Source: an uncultured Bacteroides sp. (GTDB lineage Bacteria; Bacteroidota; Bacteroidia; Bacteroidales; Bacteroidaceae). Taken from it: a stretch of DNA of 9,360 bases. Each line of letters begins with the position of its first letter. The stretch's first letter is position 1. Positions 1-6,289 of the stretch are shown piece after piece. The notes under the pieces were generated by a model, which was not told the DNA's origin, ran no database searches, and saw only the letters and a program-made list of their open reading frames with translations. Where the stretch lies: the NCBI RefSeq assembly GCF_910585845.1, contig NZ_CAJUHF010000081.1:1-9360 (forward strand), given 5' to 3'. Made by a program: the position numbers and the translations under genes.

Positions 1-60
1 GATAAAGGTGTTTAGTATATTTTACTGCCCCAAAAGTGACGAAGAACCTATTTATTTTTA

Positions 61-87
61 GTTGTTATTTTAGTTGTTATTTTAGTT
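61..87. repeat. 12-bp tandem repeat, just over two copies
   Basis: The unit GTTGTTATTTTA occurs exactly at 61-72 and 73-84, followed by a further GTT at 85-87. The bases before it (54-66) resemble another, slightly altered copy. It is AT-rich and non-coding. Slippage during replication is the simplest origin. Confidence 0.75.
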
Positions 88-127
88 CGGAGGAATGCAT
101 ACCATATAAAGAAGTTATGAAGGGCAT

Positions 128-189
128 CATTACATTACTTGTTATGTTCCATTACATTACTTGTTATACTTCATTACATTACTTGTTAT
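128..189. repeat. 22-bp-period tandem repeat, three copies
   Basis: The 18-base core CATTACATTACTTGTTAT is present without mismatch at 128-145, 150-167 and 172-189. The 4-base linkers differ (GTTC, ACTT), so the period is exactly 22 bp. Each core itself begins with a doubled CATTA. Because 22 is not a multiple of 3, the copies are read in different frames, which argues against a coding role. The period is close to two helical turns, so it could present direct binding sites on one face of the DNA, or it may be a variable-number repeat. Confidence 0.85.
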
Positions 190-411
190 GAGATATAAGA
201 TATGATGTTCTTCTTGTTGTCTCTGTACGTATTGCTCCATCTTTTTTCTGTTCGAAAATATATTTGTAACTCTCTCTTGGAGCAAGCAGTTTTGTCATCA
301 TACTATGTTTAGGGGCAACTTTTTCTGCATTTTTCAGCGGAAAAGGAGGGAAAAAAGGGTTAAAACAGGAAAAAGTGCGTTTGCGTACACATAAAAATGG
401 GGGAGAATGCC

Positions 412-440
412 TTGCAGTTCATAAATAATGCGTAAATTTG
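412..440 (+). promoter_or_regulatory. Probable promoter of the rseC-rnf operon
   Basis: TTG at 412-414 and TAAATTTG at 433-440 match the -33 and -7 elements of the Bacteroides primary sigma factor, with an 18-nt spacer. Transcription would start near 446-448, giving a 5' leader of about 20 nt before the ATG at 469. A short palindrome, ACAATTTGT (443-451), lies across the predicted start site. Confidence 0.7.
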
Positions 441-468
441 CCACAATTTGTAAAGCGTAGTTTGCAAA

Positions 469-888
469 ATGGCAGATATTATAAAACATCAAGGTATTGT
501 GGAAAACATAAGCGGTTCTCATTTGAAAGTGAGAATTGTTCAGACGTCAGCTTGTGCGGCATGCAGTGTCAAAGGGCATTGTACATCGGCCGATACCAAG
601 GAGAAGCTGATTGATATAGTTGTTAGTGATGCATCTTCCTATCAACTCGGCGATCGGGTCGTTGTTTTTGGAGAACTTTCTATGGGAATGATGGCAGTGC
701 TACTGGCTTTTATTGCACCTTTCTGTATTCTGGTTGTTTCCCTCTTTCTGTTTATGGCTGTATGGAATGACGAACTTGGCTCTGCACTCTGTTCGTTGGC
801 ACTTCTTATACCTTATTATTATATATTATGGCTGAACCGAAAACGGATGGGAAAGAAATTCTCTTTTTCTGTAATGCCAATGATTTAA
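469..888 (+). CDS. rseC: RseC/MucC family membrane protein (SoxR-reducing system RseC-like)
   Basis: This 139-residue protein belongs to the RseC/MucC family, small inner-membrane proteins encoded beside Rsx/Rnf complexes. In E. coli, RseC works with the Rsx (Rnf) complex to keep SoxR reduced. The N-terminal cytoplasmic part has a Cys cluster at C29, C32 and C38 that could bind metal or an Fe-S cluster. Two membrane segments follow at about residues 73-99 and 103-122, ending in a positively charged NRKRMGKK stretch. The ATG at 469 has no Shine-Dalgarno sequence, which is usual here, and sits about 20 nt after the predicted transcription start. It is first in the operon, 41 nt ahead of rnfB. 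A role in assembly or regulation of Rnf is inferred from position; the SoxR link need not hold in Bacteroides. Confidence 0.88.
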   Translation: MADIIKHQGIVENISGSHLKVRIVQTSACAACSVKGHCTSADTKEKLIDIVVSDASSYQLGDRVVVFGELSMGMMAVLLAFIAPFCILVVSLFLFMAVWNDELGSALCSLALLIPYYYILWLNRKRMGKKFSFSVMPMI

Positions 889-929
889 TAGAAATTCATT
901 AAAACAAATAATTAATAAATAACTAATTT

Positions 930-1841
930 ATGAATGTAATTCTGATTGCAGTGATTTCATTGGGAGCCATAGCGCTGGTTTCGGCTGCTATTCTTTATGT
1001 AGCTTCCAAGAAATTCGCCGTGTATGAAGATCCGCGAATCGCACAAGTTGGAGCTGTATTGCCCCAAGCGAATTGCGGCGGATGTGGTTATCCGGGTTGT
1101 AGCGGTTTTGCCGATGCTTGCGTAAAGGCAGGCTCTCTGGAGGGTAAGTTCTGTCCGGTAGGCGGACAGCCCGTTATGACGAAAGTTGCTGAAATCTTGG
1201 GTTTGGATGCTGCTGCTACCGAACCGATGGTTGCAGTGGTAAGGTGTAACGGAACTTGTGCCAATCGCCCTCGTACGAATAGTTACGATGGCGCGAAGAG
1301 TTGTGCTATAGCAGCTTCTCTTTATGGTGGTGAAACGGGTTGTAGTTTTGGATGTCTGGGCTGTGGAGACTGTGTGTCGGCTTGCCAGTTTGATGCTATT
1401 CACATGAATCCTGAAACAGGGCTCCCGGAAGTAGATGAAGCTAAGTGTACAGCTTGTGGTGCTTGTGCCAAAGCATGTCCGAAGAACATCATCGAAATCC
1501 GTCCGCAAGGCAAAAAGTCCCGTCGCGTTTATGTGCAGTGTGTAAACAAGGACAAAGGTGGCGTAGCCCGCAAGGCATGTGCGGCTGCTTGTATCGGTTG
1601 TGGCAAGTGTGTGAAAGTATGTCCGTTTGAGGCTATCACATTGGAAAATAATCTTGCTTATATCGATCCGAACAAGTGTAAGTCATGCCGCAAGTGTGAA
1701 GAGGCATGTCCTCAGAATGCCATTGTCGCATTGAATTTCCCGCCGCGTAAGCCGAAAGTGGAAGAAACTGAGGCTGCTACCATCGTTGGTGCTCAAACTG
1801 CTACCCCTGCAAAGACGGAAGCTCCTGAGGTAAAGGCATAA
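930..1841 (+). CDS. rnfB: Rnf complex subunit B, multi-cluster iron-sulfur protein
   Basis: RnfB is the ferredoxin-facing electron carrier of the Rnf complex. At 303 residues it is much longer than E. coli RsxB (about 190). Residues 1-25 form the membrane anchor. The RnfB-type 4Fe-4S domain follows with C49, C52, C57 and C75. Four ferredoxin-type CxxCxxCxxxC motifs start at C142, C173, C221 and C250, forming two double-cluster modules. C106, C110, C125 and C138 could ligate one more cluster, for a possible total of six, as proposed for some anaerobe-type RnfB proteins. The last 30 or so residues are a K/P/E/A/T-rich tail without recognisable fold. It lies 41 nt after rseC and 39 nt before rnfC, and no Shine-Dalgarno sequence precedes the ATG. 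Confidence 0.96.
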   Translation: MNVILIAVISLGAIALVSAAILYVASKKFAVYEDPRIAQVGAVLPQANCGGCGYPGCSGFADACVKAGSLEGKFCPVGGQPVMTKVAEILGLDAAATEPMVAVVRCNGTCANRPRTNSYDGAKSCAIAASLYGGETGCSFGCLGCGDCVSACQFDAIHMNPETGLPEVDEAKCTACGACAKACPKNIIEIRPQGKKSRRVYVQCVNKDKGGVARKACAAACIGCGKCVKVCPFEAITLENNLAYIDPNKCKSCRKCEEACPQNAIVALNFPPRKPKVEETEAATIVGAQTATPAKTEAPEVKA

Positions 1842-1880
1842 ATAATAAAGAAGTAATAAACGACTAAAATACAGAATTGT

Positions 1881-3218
1881 ATGTTGAAGACATTTTCAAT
1901 CGGTGGTGTTCATCCACACGAAAATAAACTTTCAGCACATCAGCCTATCATCAAGGCGGAGATTCCTTTCAAAGCCGTGATTCTGTTGGGGCAGCACATC
2001 GGTGCGCCTGCAAAACCGATTGTGGCTAAAGGTGATGTAGTGAAAGTCGGCACAAAAATCGCAGAACCTGGAGGTTTTGTATCTGCAGCCATCCACTCGT
2101 CTGTCAGCGGTAAAGTTGCCAAAATCGATACGATTATCGATGCCAGCGGTTATCCGAAACCTGCCATTTTCATTGATGTAGAAGGTGACGAATGGGAAGA
2201 AAGCATTGATCGTACAGAAACACTGGTGAAAGAGTGCAATCTTACTTCAGAAGAGATTGTGAAGAAGATAGCCGAAGCTGGTATCGTAGGTTTGGGTGGT
2301 GCATGTTTCCCCACACAGGTGAAACTCTGTCCGCCGCCTGCCTTCAAGGCTGAGTGTGTCATCATCAACGCAGTGGAATGTGAACCTTATCTGACCGCCG
2401 ACCATCAACTGATGCTGGAACATGCCGAAGAAATTATGGTAGGTGTATCTATCCTGATGAAAGCCGTAAAGGTGAACAAGGCATTTATTGGTATTGAAAA
2501 CAACAAACCCGATGCCATACAATTGATGACTAAAGTGGCATCCGGTTATGCAGGTATCGAGATCGTCCCCCTGAAGGTGCAATATCCGCAAGGTGGTGAA
2601 AAACAGTTGATTGATGCCATTATCGGACGTCAAGTGGCAAGTGGTGCGCTGCCCATATCAACCGGTGCAGTGGTGCAGAACGTAGGTACTGCTTTTGCCG
2701 TATATCAGGCTGTGCAGAAGAATAAGCCGCTGTTTGAGCGTGTGATTACTGTGACAGGCAAGTCGCTCGCCAAACCGTCCAATTTCCTGGCACGTATCGG
2801 AACGCCCATGAAGCAGTTGATTGATGCTTGCGGTGGTCTGCCTGAAGATACCGGTAAGATTATCGGTGGTGGTCCGATGATGGGAAAGGCTTTGGTGAAC
2901 ACCGATGTTCCCACTGCTAAAGGTAGCTCCGGCATTTTGATTATGAACAATAAGGAAGCCAAGCGCGGTGAGATTCAACCCTGTATACGTTGTGCAAAGT
3001 GCGTCGGCGCTTGCCCGATGGGATTGGAGCCTTACTTGCTGTCGGCACTTTCTGAGCATGCCGAGTTCGAGAGAATGGAAAAAGAAAGAATTATGGATTG
3101 CATTGAGTGCGGTTCTTGCCAGTTTACTTGTCCTGCCAACCGTCCGTTGCTGGACTATTGCCGTTTGGGCAAAGGTAAGGTAGGGGCTATGATCCGTGCA
3201 CGTCAAGCTAAAAAATAA
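1881..3218 (+). CDS. rnfC: Rnf complex subunit C, NADH-binding flavo-iron-sulfur subunit
   Basis: RnfC is the peripheral cytoplasmic subunit that exchanges electrons with NAD(H) and passes them to the rest of the complex. The N-terminal RnfC barrel domain is recognisable from FSIGGVHPHENK onward. A complex I 51-kDa-like domain follows, with the flavin/NADH loop GLGGACFPTQVK at residues 137-148, and then an SLBB-like region. The C-terminus carries two 4Fe-4S motifs: C368, C371, C374, C378, and C407, C410, C413, C417. Its 445 residues match the anaerobe-type RnfC length; it lacks the long repetitive C-terminal extension of enterobacterial RsxC. Only 5 nt separate it from rnfD, so the two are probably translationally coupled. 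Confidence 0.97.
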   Translation: MLKTFSIGGVHPHENKLSAHQPIIKAEIPFKAVILLGQHIGAPAKPIVAKGDVVKVGTKIAEPGGFVSAAIHSSVSGKVAKIDTIIDASGYPKPAIFIDVEGDEWEESIDRTETLVKECNLTSEEIVKKIAEAGIVGLGGACFPTQVKLCPPPAFKAECVIINAVECEPYLTADHQLMLEHAEEIMVGVSILMKAVKVNKAFIGIENNKPDAIQLMTKVASGYAGIEIVPLKVQYPQGGEKQLIDAIIGRQVASGALPISTGAVVQNVGTAFAVYQAVQKNKPLFERVITVTGKSLAKPSNFLARIGTPMKQLIDACGGLPEDTGKIIGGGPMMGKALVNTDVPTAKGSSGILIMNNKEAKRGEIQPCIRCAKCVGACPMGLEPYLLSALSEHAEFERMEKERIMDCIECGSCQFTCPANRPLLDYCRLGKGKVGAMIRARQAKK

Positions 3219-3223
3219 CGAGT

Positions 3224-4216
3224 ATGGAAAATAAATTAGTAATATCCCTTTCGCCCCATGTGCATGGCGGCGACAGTGTGAAGAAGAATATGTATGGTGT
3301 GCTCATTGCACTGATTCCTGCATTTCTTGTATCACTCTATTTCTTCGGACTGGGCGCACTGGTTGTTACTGCGACTTCTGTGGCTGCCTGTTTGTTCTTT
3401 GAGTGGGCCATTGGCAGATTCTTGTTGAAGAAGGAAACCTCTACTATCTGTGATGGTTCGGCTGTAATCACTGGTGTGCTACTGGCATTTAACTTACCTT
3501 CCAACCTGCCCATTTGGATCATCATCATCGGTGCTTTGTTTGCCATTGGTGTTGGAAAAATGTCTTTCGGTGGATTAGGAAGCAATCCGTTTAATCCGGC
3601 ATTGGTAGGTCGTGTGTTCCTGTTGCTCTCTTTCCCGGTACAGATGACGAGTTGGCCCGTTGTAGGACAGCTTACTTCTTATACGGATGCTACAACGGCA
3701 GCTACACCGCTTAATCTGATGAAACAGGTGGTTGGCGGAAATGTGGATGCACTGAAAGAGTTGCCCTCTTCTTTCGATCTGCTGATCGGTAATAACGGAG
3801 GTTGTCTTGGTGAAGTAAGTGCATTGGCATTGTTGCTTGGATTGGCATACATGCTTTGGAAGAGAATCATTACTTGGCACATTCCGGTTGCTATATTGGG
3901 TACGGTATTTGTATTCTCTGGCATTATGCATCTGGTAGATCCGGTACATTATGTTTCTCCGGTGCTTCAACTGTTTACGGGTGGTCTGATGCTGGGTGCT
4001 ATCTTTATGGCTACAGACTATGTCACTTCTCCGATGAGTAAGAAAGGTATGTTGATTTATGGTGTCTGCATTGGTTTGTTGACAGTGATTATCCGTCTGT
4101 TCGGTGCTTATCCTGAAGGTATGTCATTTGCCATCCTGATTATGAATGCTTTCACTCCGTTGATTAATACATATTGTAAACCTAAACGCTTTGGGGAGGT
4201 AGCGAAGAAGAAATGA
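3224..4216 (+). CDS. rnfD: Rnf complex subunit D, membrane flavoprotein
   Basis: RnfD is an integral membrane subunit homologous to NqrB and is thought to take part in ion translocation. The 330-residue protein is dominated by hydrophobic segments, roughly eight to ten. It opens with the family-typical start region LVISLSPHVHGGDSVKKNMY. A loop at residues 155-163 reads DATTAATPL, and T161 aligns with the threonine that carries covalent FMN in RnfD/NqrB, though the more common SGAT is TAAT here. The conserved GGLGSNPFNPALVGR stretch precedes it. The stop codon overlaps the rnfG start by 4 nt (ATGA), a clear sign of translational coupling. Confidence 0.96.
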   Translation: MENKLVISLSPHVHGGDSVKKNMYGVLIALIPAFLVSLYFFGLGALVVTATSVAACLFFEWAIGRFLLKKETSTICDGSAVITGVLLAFNLPSNLPIWIIIIGALFAIGVGKMSFGGLGSNPFNPALVGRVFLLLSFPVQMTSWPVVGQLTSYTDATTAATPLNLMKQVVGGNVDALKELPSSFDLLIGNNGGCLGEVSALALLLGLAYMLWKRIITWHIPVAILGTVFVFSGIMHLVDPVHYVSPVLQLFTGGLMLGAIFMATDYVTSPMSKKGMLIYGVCIGLLTVIIRLFGAYPEGMSFAILIMNAFTPLINTYCKPKRFGEVAKKK

Positions 4217-4875
4217 AAAAGTTAGAATCATCCTTAAAGAATATGTTGTTGGTGCTCACGGGCGTTACTGCTATTTCCGTGGCATTATTGGCATACGTGA
4301 ATGAATTGACGAAAGGACCTATCGAACAGGCTAATGCAAAGACATTGAGCGATGCGGTCAGTGCGGTAGTTCCGGGTTTTGACAATGATCCGATTGCAGA
4401 AAAGAAGATGCAAAAGGTAAATGACGTAGAGTATGCCGTTTATCCCGCCACTAAGGACGGTAAGTTTATTGGTGCGGCTGTAGAAGCCTCTTCGATGGGA
4501 TTCGGCGGAGAACTGAAAGTGTTGGTAGGCTTTGATTCGGAAGGTAATATTATTGATTACTCCTTGCTGTCACATGCCGAGACTCCGGGCTTGGGTTCTA
4601 AAGCTGCCGATTGGTTTAAAGAAGGAAATAAGGGTAGCATCAAAGGGCAGAACCCTGGTAACGCTCCTTTGACTGTAAGTAAGGACGGTGGTCAGATAGA
4701 TGCTATTACGGCTTCTACTATAACTTCCCGTGCTTTCCTTAATGCAGTAAATGCTGCTTATAGCGCCTATGCGGGGCAGAATACGTCCGATGCAGTTACG
4801 GGTGCTACTAAAAAAGTTGTTGAACCTGCTGAAGAAGCGGCCTCTGAGGCTGTCGATTCCATCAGCAATAAATAA
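4213..4875 (+). CDS. rnfG: Rnf complex subunit G, FMN-binding protein
   Basis: RnfG is homologous to NqrC: one N-terminal membrane segment (about residues 10-29) followed by an extracytoplasmic FMN-binding domain. Residues 163-172 (DAITASTITS) sit where the ApbE flavinylation motif lies in the family, so T169 is the expected FMN-linked residue. Unusually, a second and more canonical Dxx(S/T)GAT motif, DAVTGAT, occurs at residues 193-199 in the C-terminal tail, beyond the normal domain end, and T199 would be its acceptor. The tail then runs into an Ala/Glu-rich stretch to residue 220. The start overlaps the rnfD stop. No apbE flavin transferase gene is in the window, so it must be encoded elsewhere. 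Confidence 0.95.
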   Translation: MKKLESSLKNMLLVLTGVTAISVALLAYVNELTKGPIEQANAKTLSDAVSAVVPGFDNDPIAEKKMQKVNDVEYAVYPATKDGKFIGAAVEASSMGFGGELKVLVGFDSEGNIIDYSLLSHAETPGLGSKAADWFKEGNKGSIKGQNPGNAPLTVSKDGGQIDAITASTITSRAFLNAVNAAYSAYAGQNTSDAVTGATKKVVEPAEEAASEAVDSISNK

Positions 4876-4876
4876 T

Positions 4877-4885
4877 AAGGAGGAG
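4877..4885 (+). promoter_or_regulatory. Strong Shine-Dalgarno site of rnfE
   Basis: AAGGAGGAG lies 8 nt before the rnfE ATG. It is the only clear consensus ribosome-binding site among the rnf genes here; the others rely on A/T-rich leaders or coupling. It fixes the rnfE start at 4894. Confidence 0.75.
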
Positions 4886-4893
4886 TATAAGAT

Positions 4894-5478
4894 ATGAATA
4901 ATTTTAAAGTTATGATGAACGGGATTGTCAAAGAGAATCCTACATTTGTACTCCTGCTCGGTATGTGTCCTACGCTGGGTACCACCTCTTCTGCCATCAA
5001 CGGTATGGGTATGGGCTTGGCAACCATGTTTGTGCTTATTTGCTCTAATGTGGTGATTTCTGCCATCAAGAACCTGATACCTGATATGGTGCGTATACCG
5101 TCGTTTATTGTGGTTATTGCCTCTTTTGTGACGCTGTTGCAGATGATTATGCAGGCATACGTTCCCGCATTGTACGCCACTTTGGGTCTGTTTATTCCGC
5201 TGATCGTTGTAAACTGTATCGTATTGGGACGTGCAGAAGCATTTGCAGCAAAAAATACTCCGGTAGCTTCTTTCTTTGATGGTTTGGGCATGGGACTTGG
5301 TTTTACGTTGGCTCTTACTTTGTTGGGGGCTATGCGTGAATTCTTAGGTACAGGTAAGGTTTTCAATCTCACCCTCCTTCCCGAAGAATATGGTATGTTG
5401 GTGTTCGTATTGGCTCCGGGTGCTTTCATTGCGTTGGGTTATCTGATAGCATTGATTAATAGCCTGAAAAAGAATTAA
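4894..5478 (+). CDS. rnfE: Rnf complex subunit E, integral membrane protein
   Basis: RnfE is homologous to NqrD and forms a pair with RnfA in the membrane. The 194-residue protein has about six hydrophobic segments. C25 in the GMCPTLG motif and C108 in VVNCIVLGRAEAF are the conserved half-membrane cysteines that, together with the matching pair in RnfA, are thought to hold an Fe-S centre between the subunits. The NPTFVLLLG entry and the SFFDGLGMGLGF segment are typical of the RnfE/NqrD branch and separate it from RnfA. It starts 18 nt after rnfG; a 77-nt gap containing a hairpin follows before rnfA. Confidence 0.95.
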   Translation: MNNFKVMMNGIVKENPTFVLLLGMCPTLGTTSSAINGMGMGLATMFVLICSNVVISAIKNLIPDMVRIPSFIVVIASFVTLLQMIMQAYVPALYATLGLFIPLIVVNCIVLGRAEAFAAKNTPVASFFDGLGMGLGFTLALTLLGAMREFLGTGKVFNLTLLPEEYGMLVFVLAPGAFIALGYLIALINSLKKN

Positions 5479-5492
5479 TAAAAAGAAAACAG

Positions 5493-5547
5493 AAGATTAA
5501 AGGCAAGAGCGGTTGCCTTGAGCTTTTAATCTTCAATTCTTAATCTT
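5493..5547 (+). promoter_or_regulatory. Intra-operon hairpin with alternative right arm between rnfE and rnfA
   Basis: The left arm AAGATTAAAGGCAA (5493-5506) pairs with TTGCC (5513-5517) and, after a 7-nt bulge, with TTTAATCTT (5525-5533). A second TTAATCTT at 5540-5547 could replace the outer right arm, so two foldings compete. No U-tract follows, so full termination is unlikely. mRNA processing, stability control or partial attenuation of rnfA is possible. TAATCTTG at 5541-5548 also resembles a -7 box (one mismatch to TAnnTTTG) with TTG 20 nt upstream at 5518-5520, so a weak internal promoter for rnfA cannot be excluded. Confidence 0.55.
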
Positions 5548-5555
5548 GAACAGTT

Positions 5556-6134
5556 ATGGAATATATATTAATATTTATCTCGGCAATCTTTGTCAATAAC
5601 ATCGTATTGTCGCAATTCTTGGGTATCTGTCCGTTCCTTGGTGTATCCAAGAAAGTGGAAACAGCGCTGGGTATGTCAGCTGCTGTGGCATTTGTGCTTA
5701 CAATTGCTACTATTGTCACATTCCTGATTCAGAATTTCGTGCTTAATGCTTTCGATTTAGGCTATTTGCAGACTATCACTTTCATCCTGGTGATAGCAGC
5801 TTTGGTTCAGATGGTAGAGATTATCCTGAAGAAAGTATCGCCTTCATTGTATCAGGCATTGGGCGTATTCCTGCCTCTGATTACGACTAACTGTTGTATT
5901 CTGGGTGTAGCTATTCTGGTTATCCAAAAAAATTATGATTTGCTGACTGGTGTCGTTTATGCCTTCTCCACTGCTATTGGTTTTGGACTGGCTTTGACCG
6001 TTTTTGCTGGTTTGCGCGAGCAAATGAGTTTGGTGAATATCCCGAAAGGTATGAAAGGTACTCCAATTGCCTTGATTACTGCAGGTCTTTTGGCAATGGC
6101 TTTCATGGGCTTTTCCGGTGTAGTGAAAATCTAA
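5556..6134 (+). CDS. rnfA: Rnf complex subunit A, integral membrane protein
   Basis: RnfA is homologous to NqrE and is the last Rnf subunit of this operon. The 192-residue protein has about six membrane segments and pairs with RnfE in opposite topology. C25 in QFLGICPFLGVS and C113 in TTNCCILGVA are the conserved cysteines expected to help ligate the shared Fe-S centre; C114 is an extra adjacent cysteine. The start FISAIFVNNIVLSQFLG is diagnostic of the RnfA/NqrE branch. Its length is equal to that of other RnfA proteins, so it is intact. A strong terminator lies 26 nt after its stop. Confidence 0.97.
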   Translation: MEYILIFISAIFVNNIVLSQFLGICPFLGVSKKVETALGMSAAVAFVLTIATIVTFLIQNFVLNAFDLGYLQTITFILVIAALVQMVEIILKKVSPSLYQALGVFLPLITTNCCILGVAILVIQKNYDLLTGVVYAFSTAIGFGLALTVFAGLREQMSLVNIPKGMKGTPIALITAGLLAMAFMGFSGVVKI

Positions 6135-6160
6135 GTAACAGAATCCATATAAATTGGTAA

Positions 6161-6202
6161 AAAAAGGGTGGCTGAGTAAATTCAGGCATCCTTTTTCTTT
6201 TT
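6161..6202 (+). terminator. Intrinsic terminator of the rnf operon
   Basis: The arms 6161-6175 and 6182-6196 pair over 15 positions with one G-G mismatch and one G-U pair, around a 6-nt loop. The left arm begins AAAAAGGGTG, and the right arm ends in a U-rich run (6192-6202) broken by a single C. It lies shortly after the rnfA stop and before the galE promoter, so galE is a separate transcription unit. Confidence 0.88.
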
Positions 6203-6247
6203 GAAGAAAAAAATATTCATTTTGCTTTTTATCTAAATTAATTTCCT

Positions 6248-6255
6248 TAAATTTG
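6248..6255 (+). promoter_or_regulatory. Probable -7 element of the galE promoter
   Basis: TAAATTTG is a perfect match to TAnnTTTG and places the transcription start about 28 nt before the galE ATG. The only upstream TTTG (6221-6224) is 23 nt away, longer than the usual spacing near 19, so the -33 element is weak or different. Confidence 0.55.
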
Positions 6256-6289
6256 CTCCCAAAAGTAACCTATTAAGAATAAATCACTA

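Larger units (their letters stand above)
1..468. other. Non-coding region upstream of the rnf operon
   Basis: No convincing gene lies in this 468-base stretch. A 19-codon open frame from position 2 to a TAG at 59-61 could be the tail of a gene that begins outside the window, but it is too short to assign. The region holds a 12-bp tandem repeat (61-87), a 22-bp triple repeat (128-189), an isolated TATATTTG at 259-266 that matches the Bacteroides -7 element but has its nearest TTG 24 nt upstream, and the operon promoter near 412-440. No minus-strand match to CAAAnnTA was seen, so a divergent promoter is unlikely. Confidence 0.7.

Noticed and set aside
117..191. 24-codon open frame through the 22-bp repeats, encoding a short hydrophobic peptide
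   Set aside because: The repeat period is not a multiple of three, so each copy gives different residues, as expected for non-coding DNA; there is no ribosome-binding site or promoter at a suitable distance.
259..266. TATATTTG as a second promoter for the rnf operon
   Set aside because: It matches the -7 box, but the nearest TTG is 24 nt upstream and the leader would be about 200 nt; the 412-440 promoter is far better placed.
433..451. Rex-type redox operator overlapping the rnf promoter
   Set aside because: Only one TTGTG half-site is present on the minus strand; the matching half is absent, so the Rex consensus is not met.
334..522. 62-codon minus-strand open frame across the rnf promoter
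   Set aside because: It overlaps the operon promoter and the rseC start, has no upstream signals, and shows no recognisable protein character beyond AT-driven hydrophobic residues.
957..1508. 183-codon open frame antisense to rnfB
   Set aside because: It lies fully inside rnfB on the opposite strand, its residue mix looks like a shadow of a GC-balanced Cys-rich gene, and no family is recognisable.
4767..5429. 220-codon open frame antisense to rnfG/rnfE
   Set aside because: It crosses the rnfG-rnfE junction on the opposite strand and mirrors the membrane-protein codons of rnfE; no promoter or ribosome-binding site supports it.
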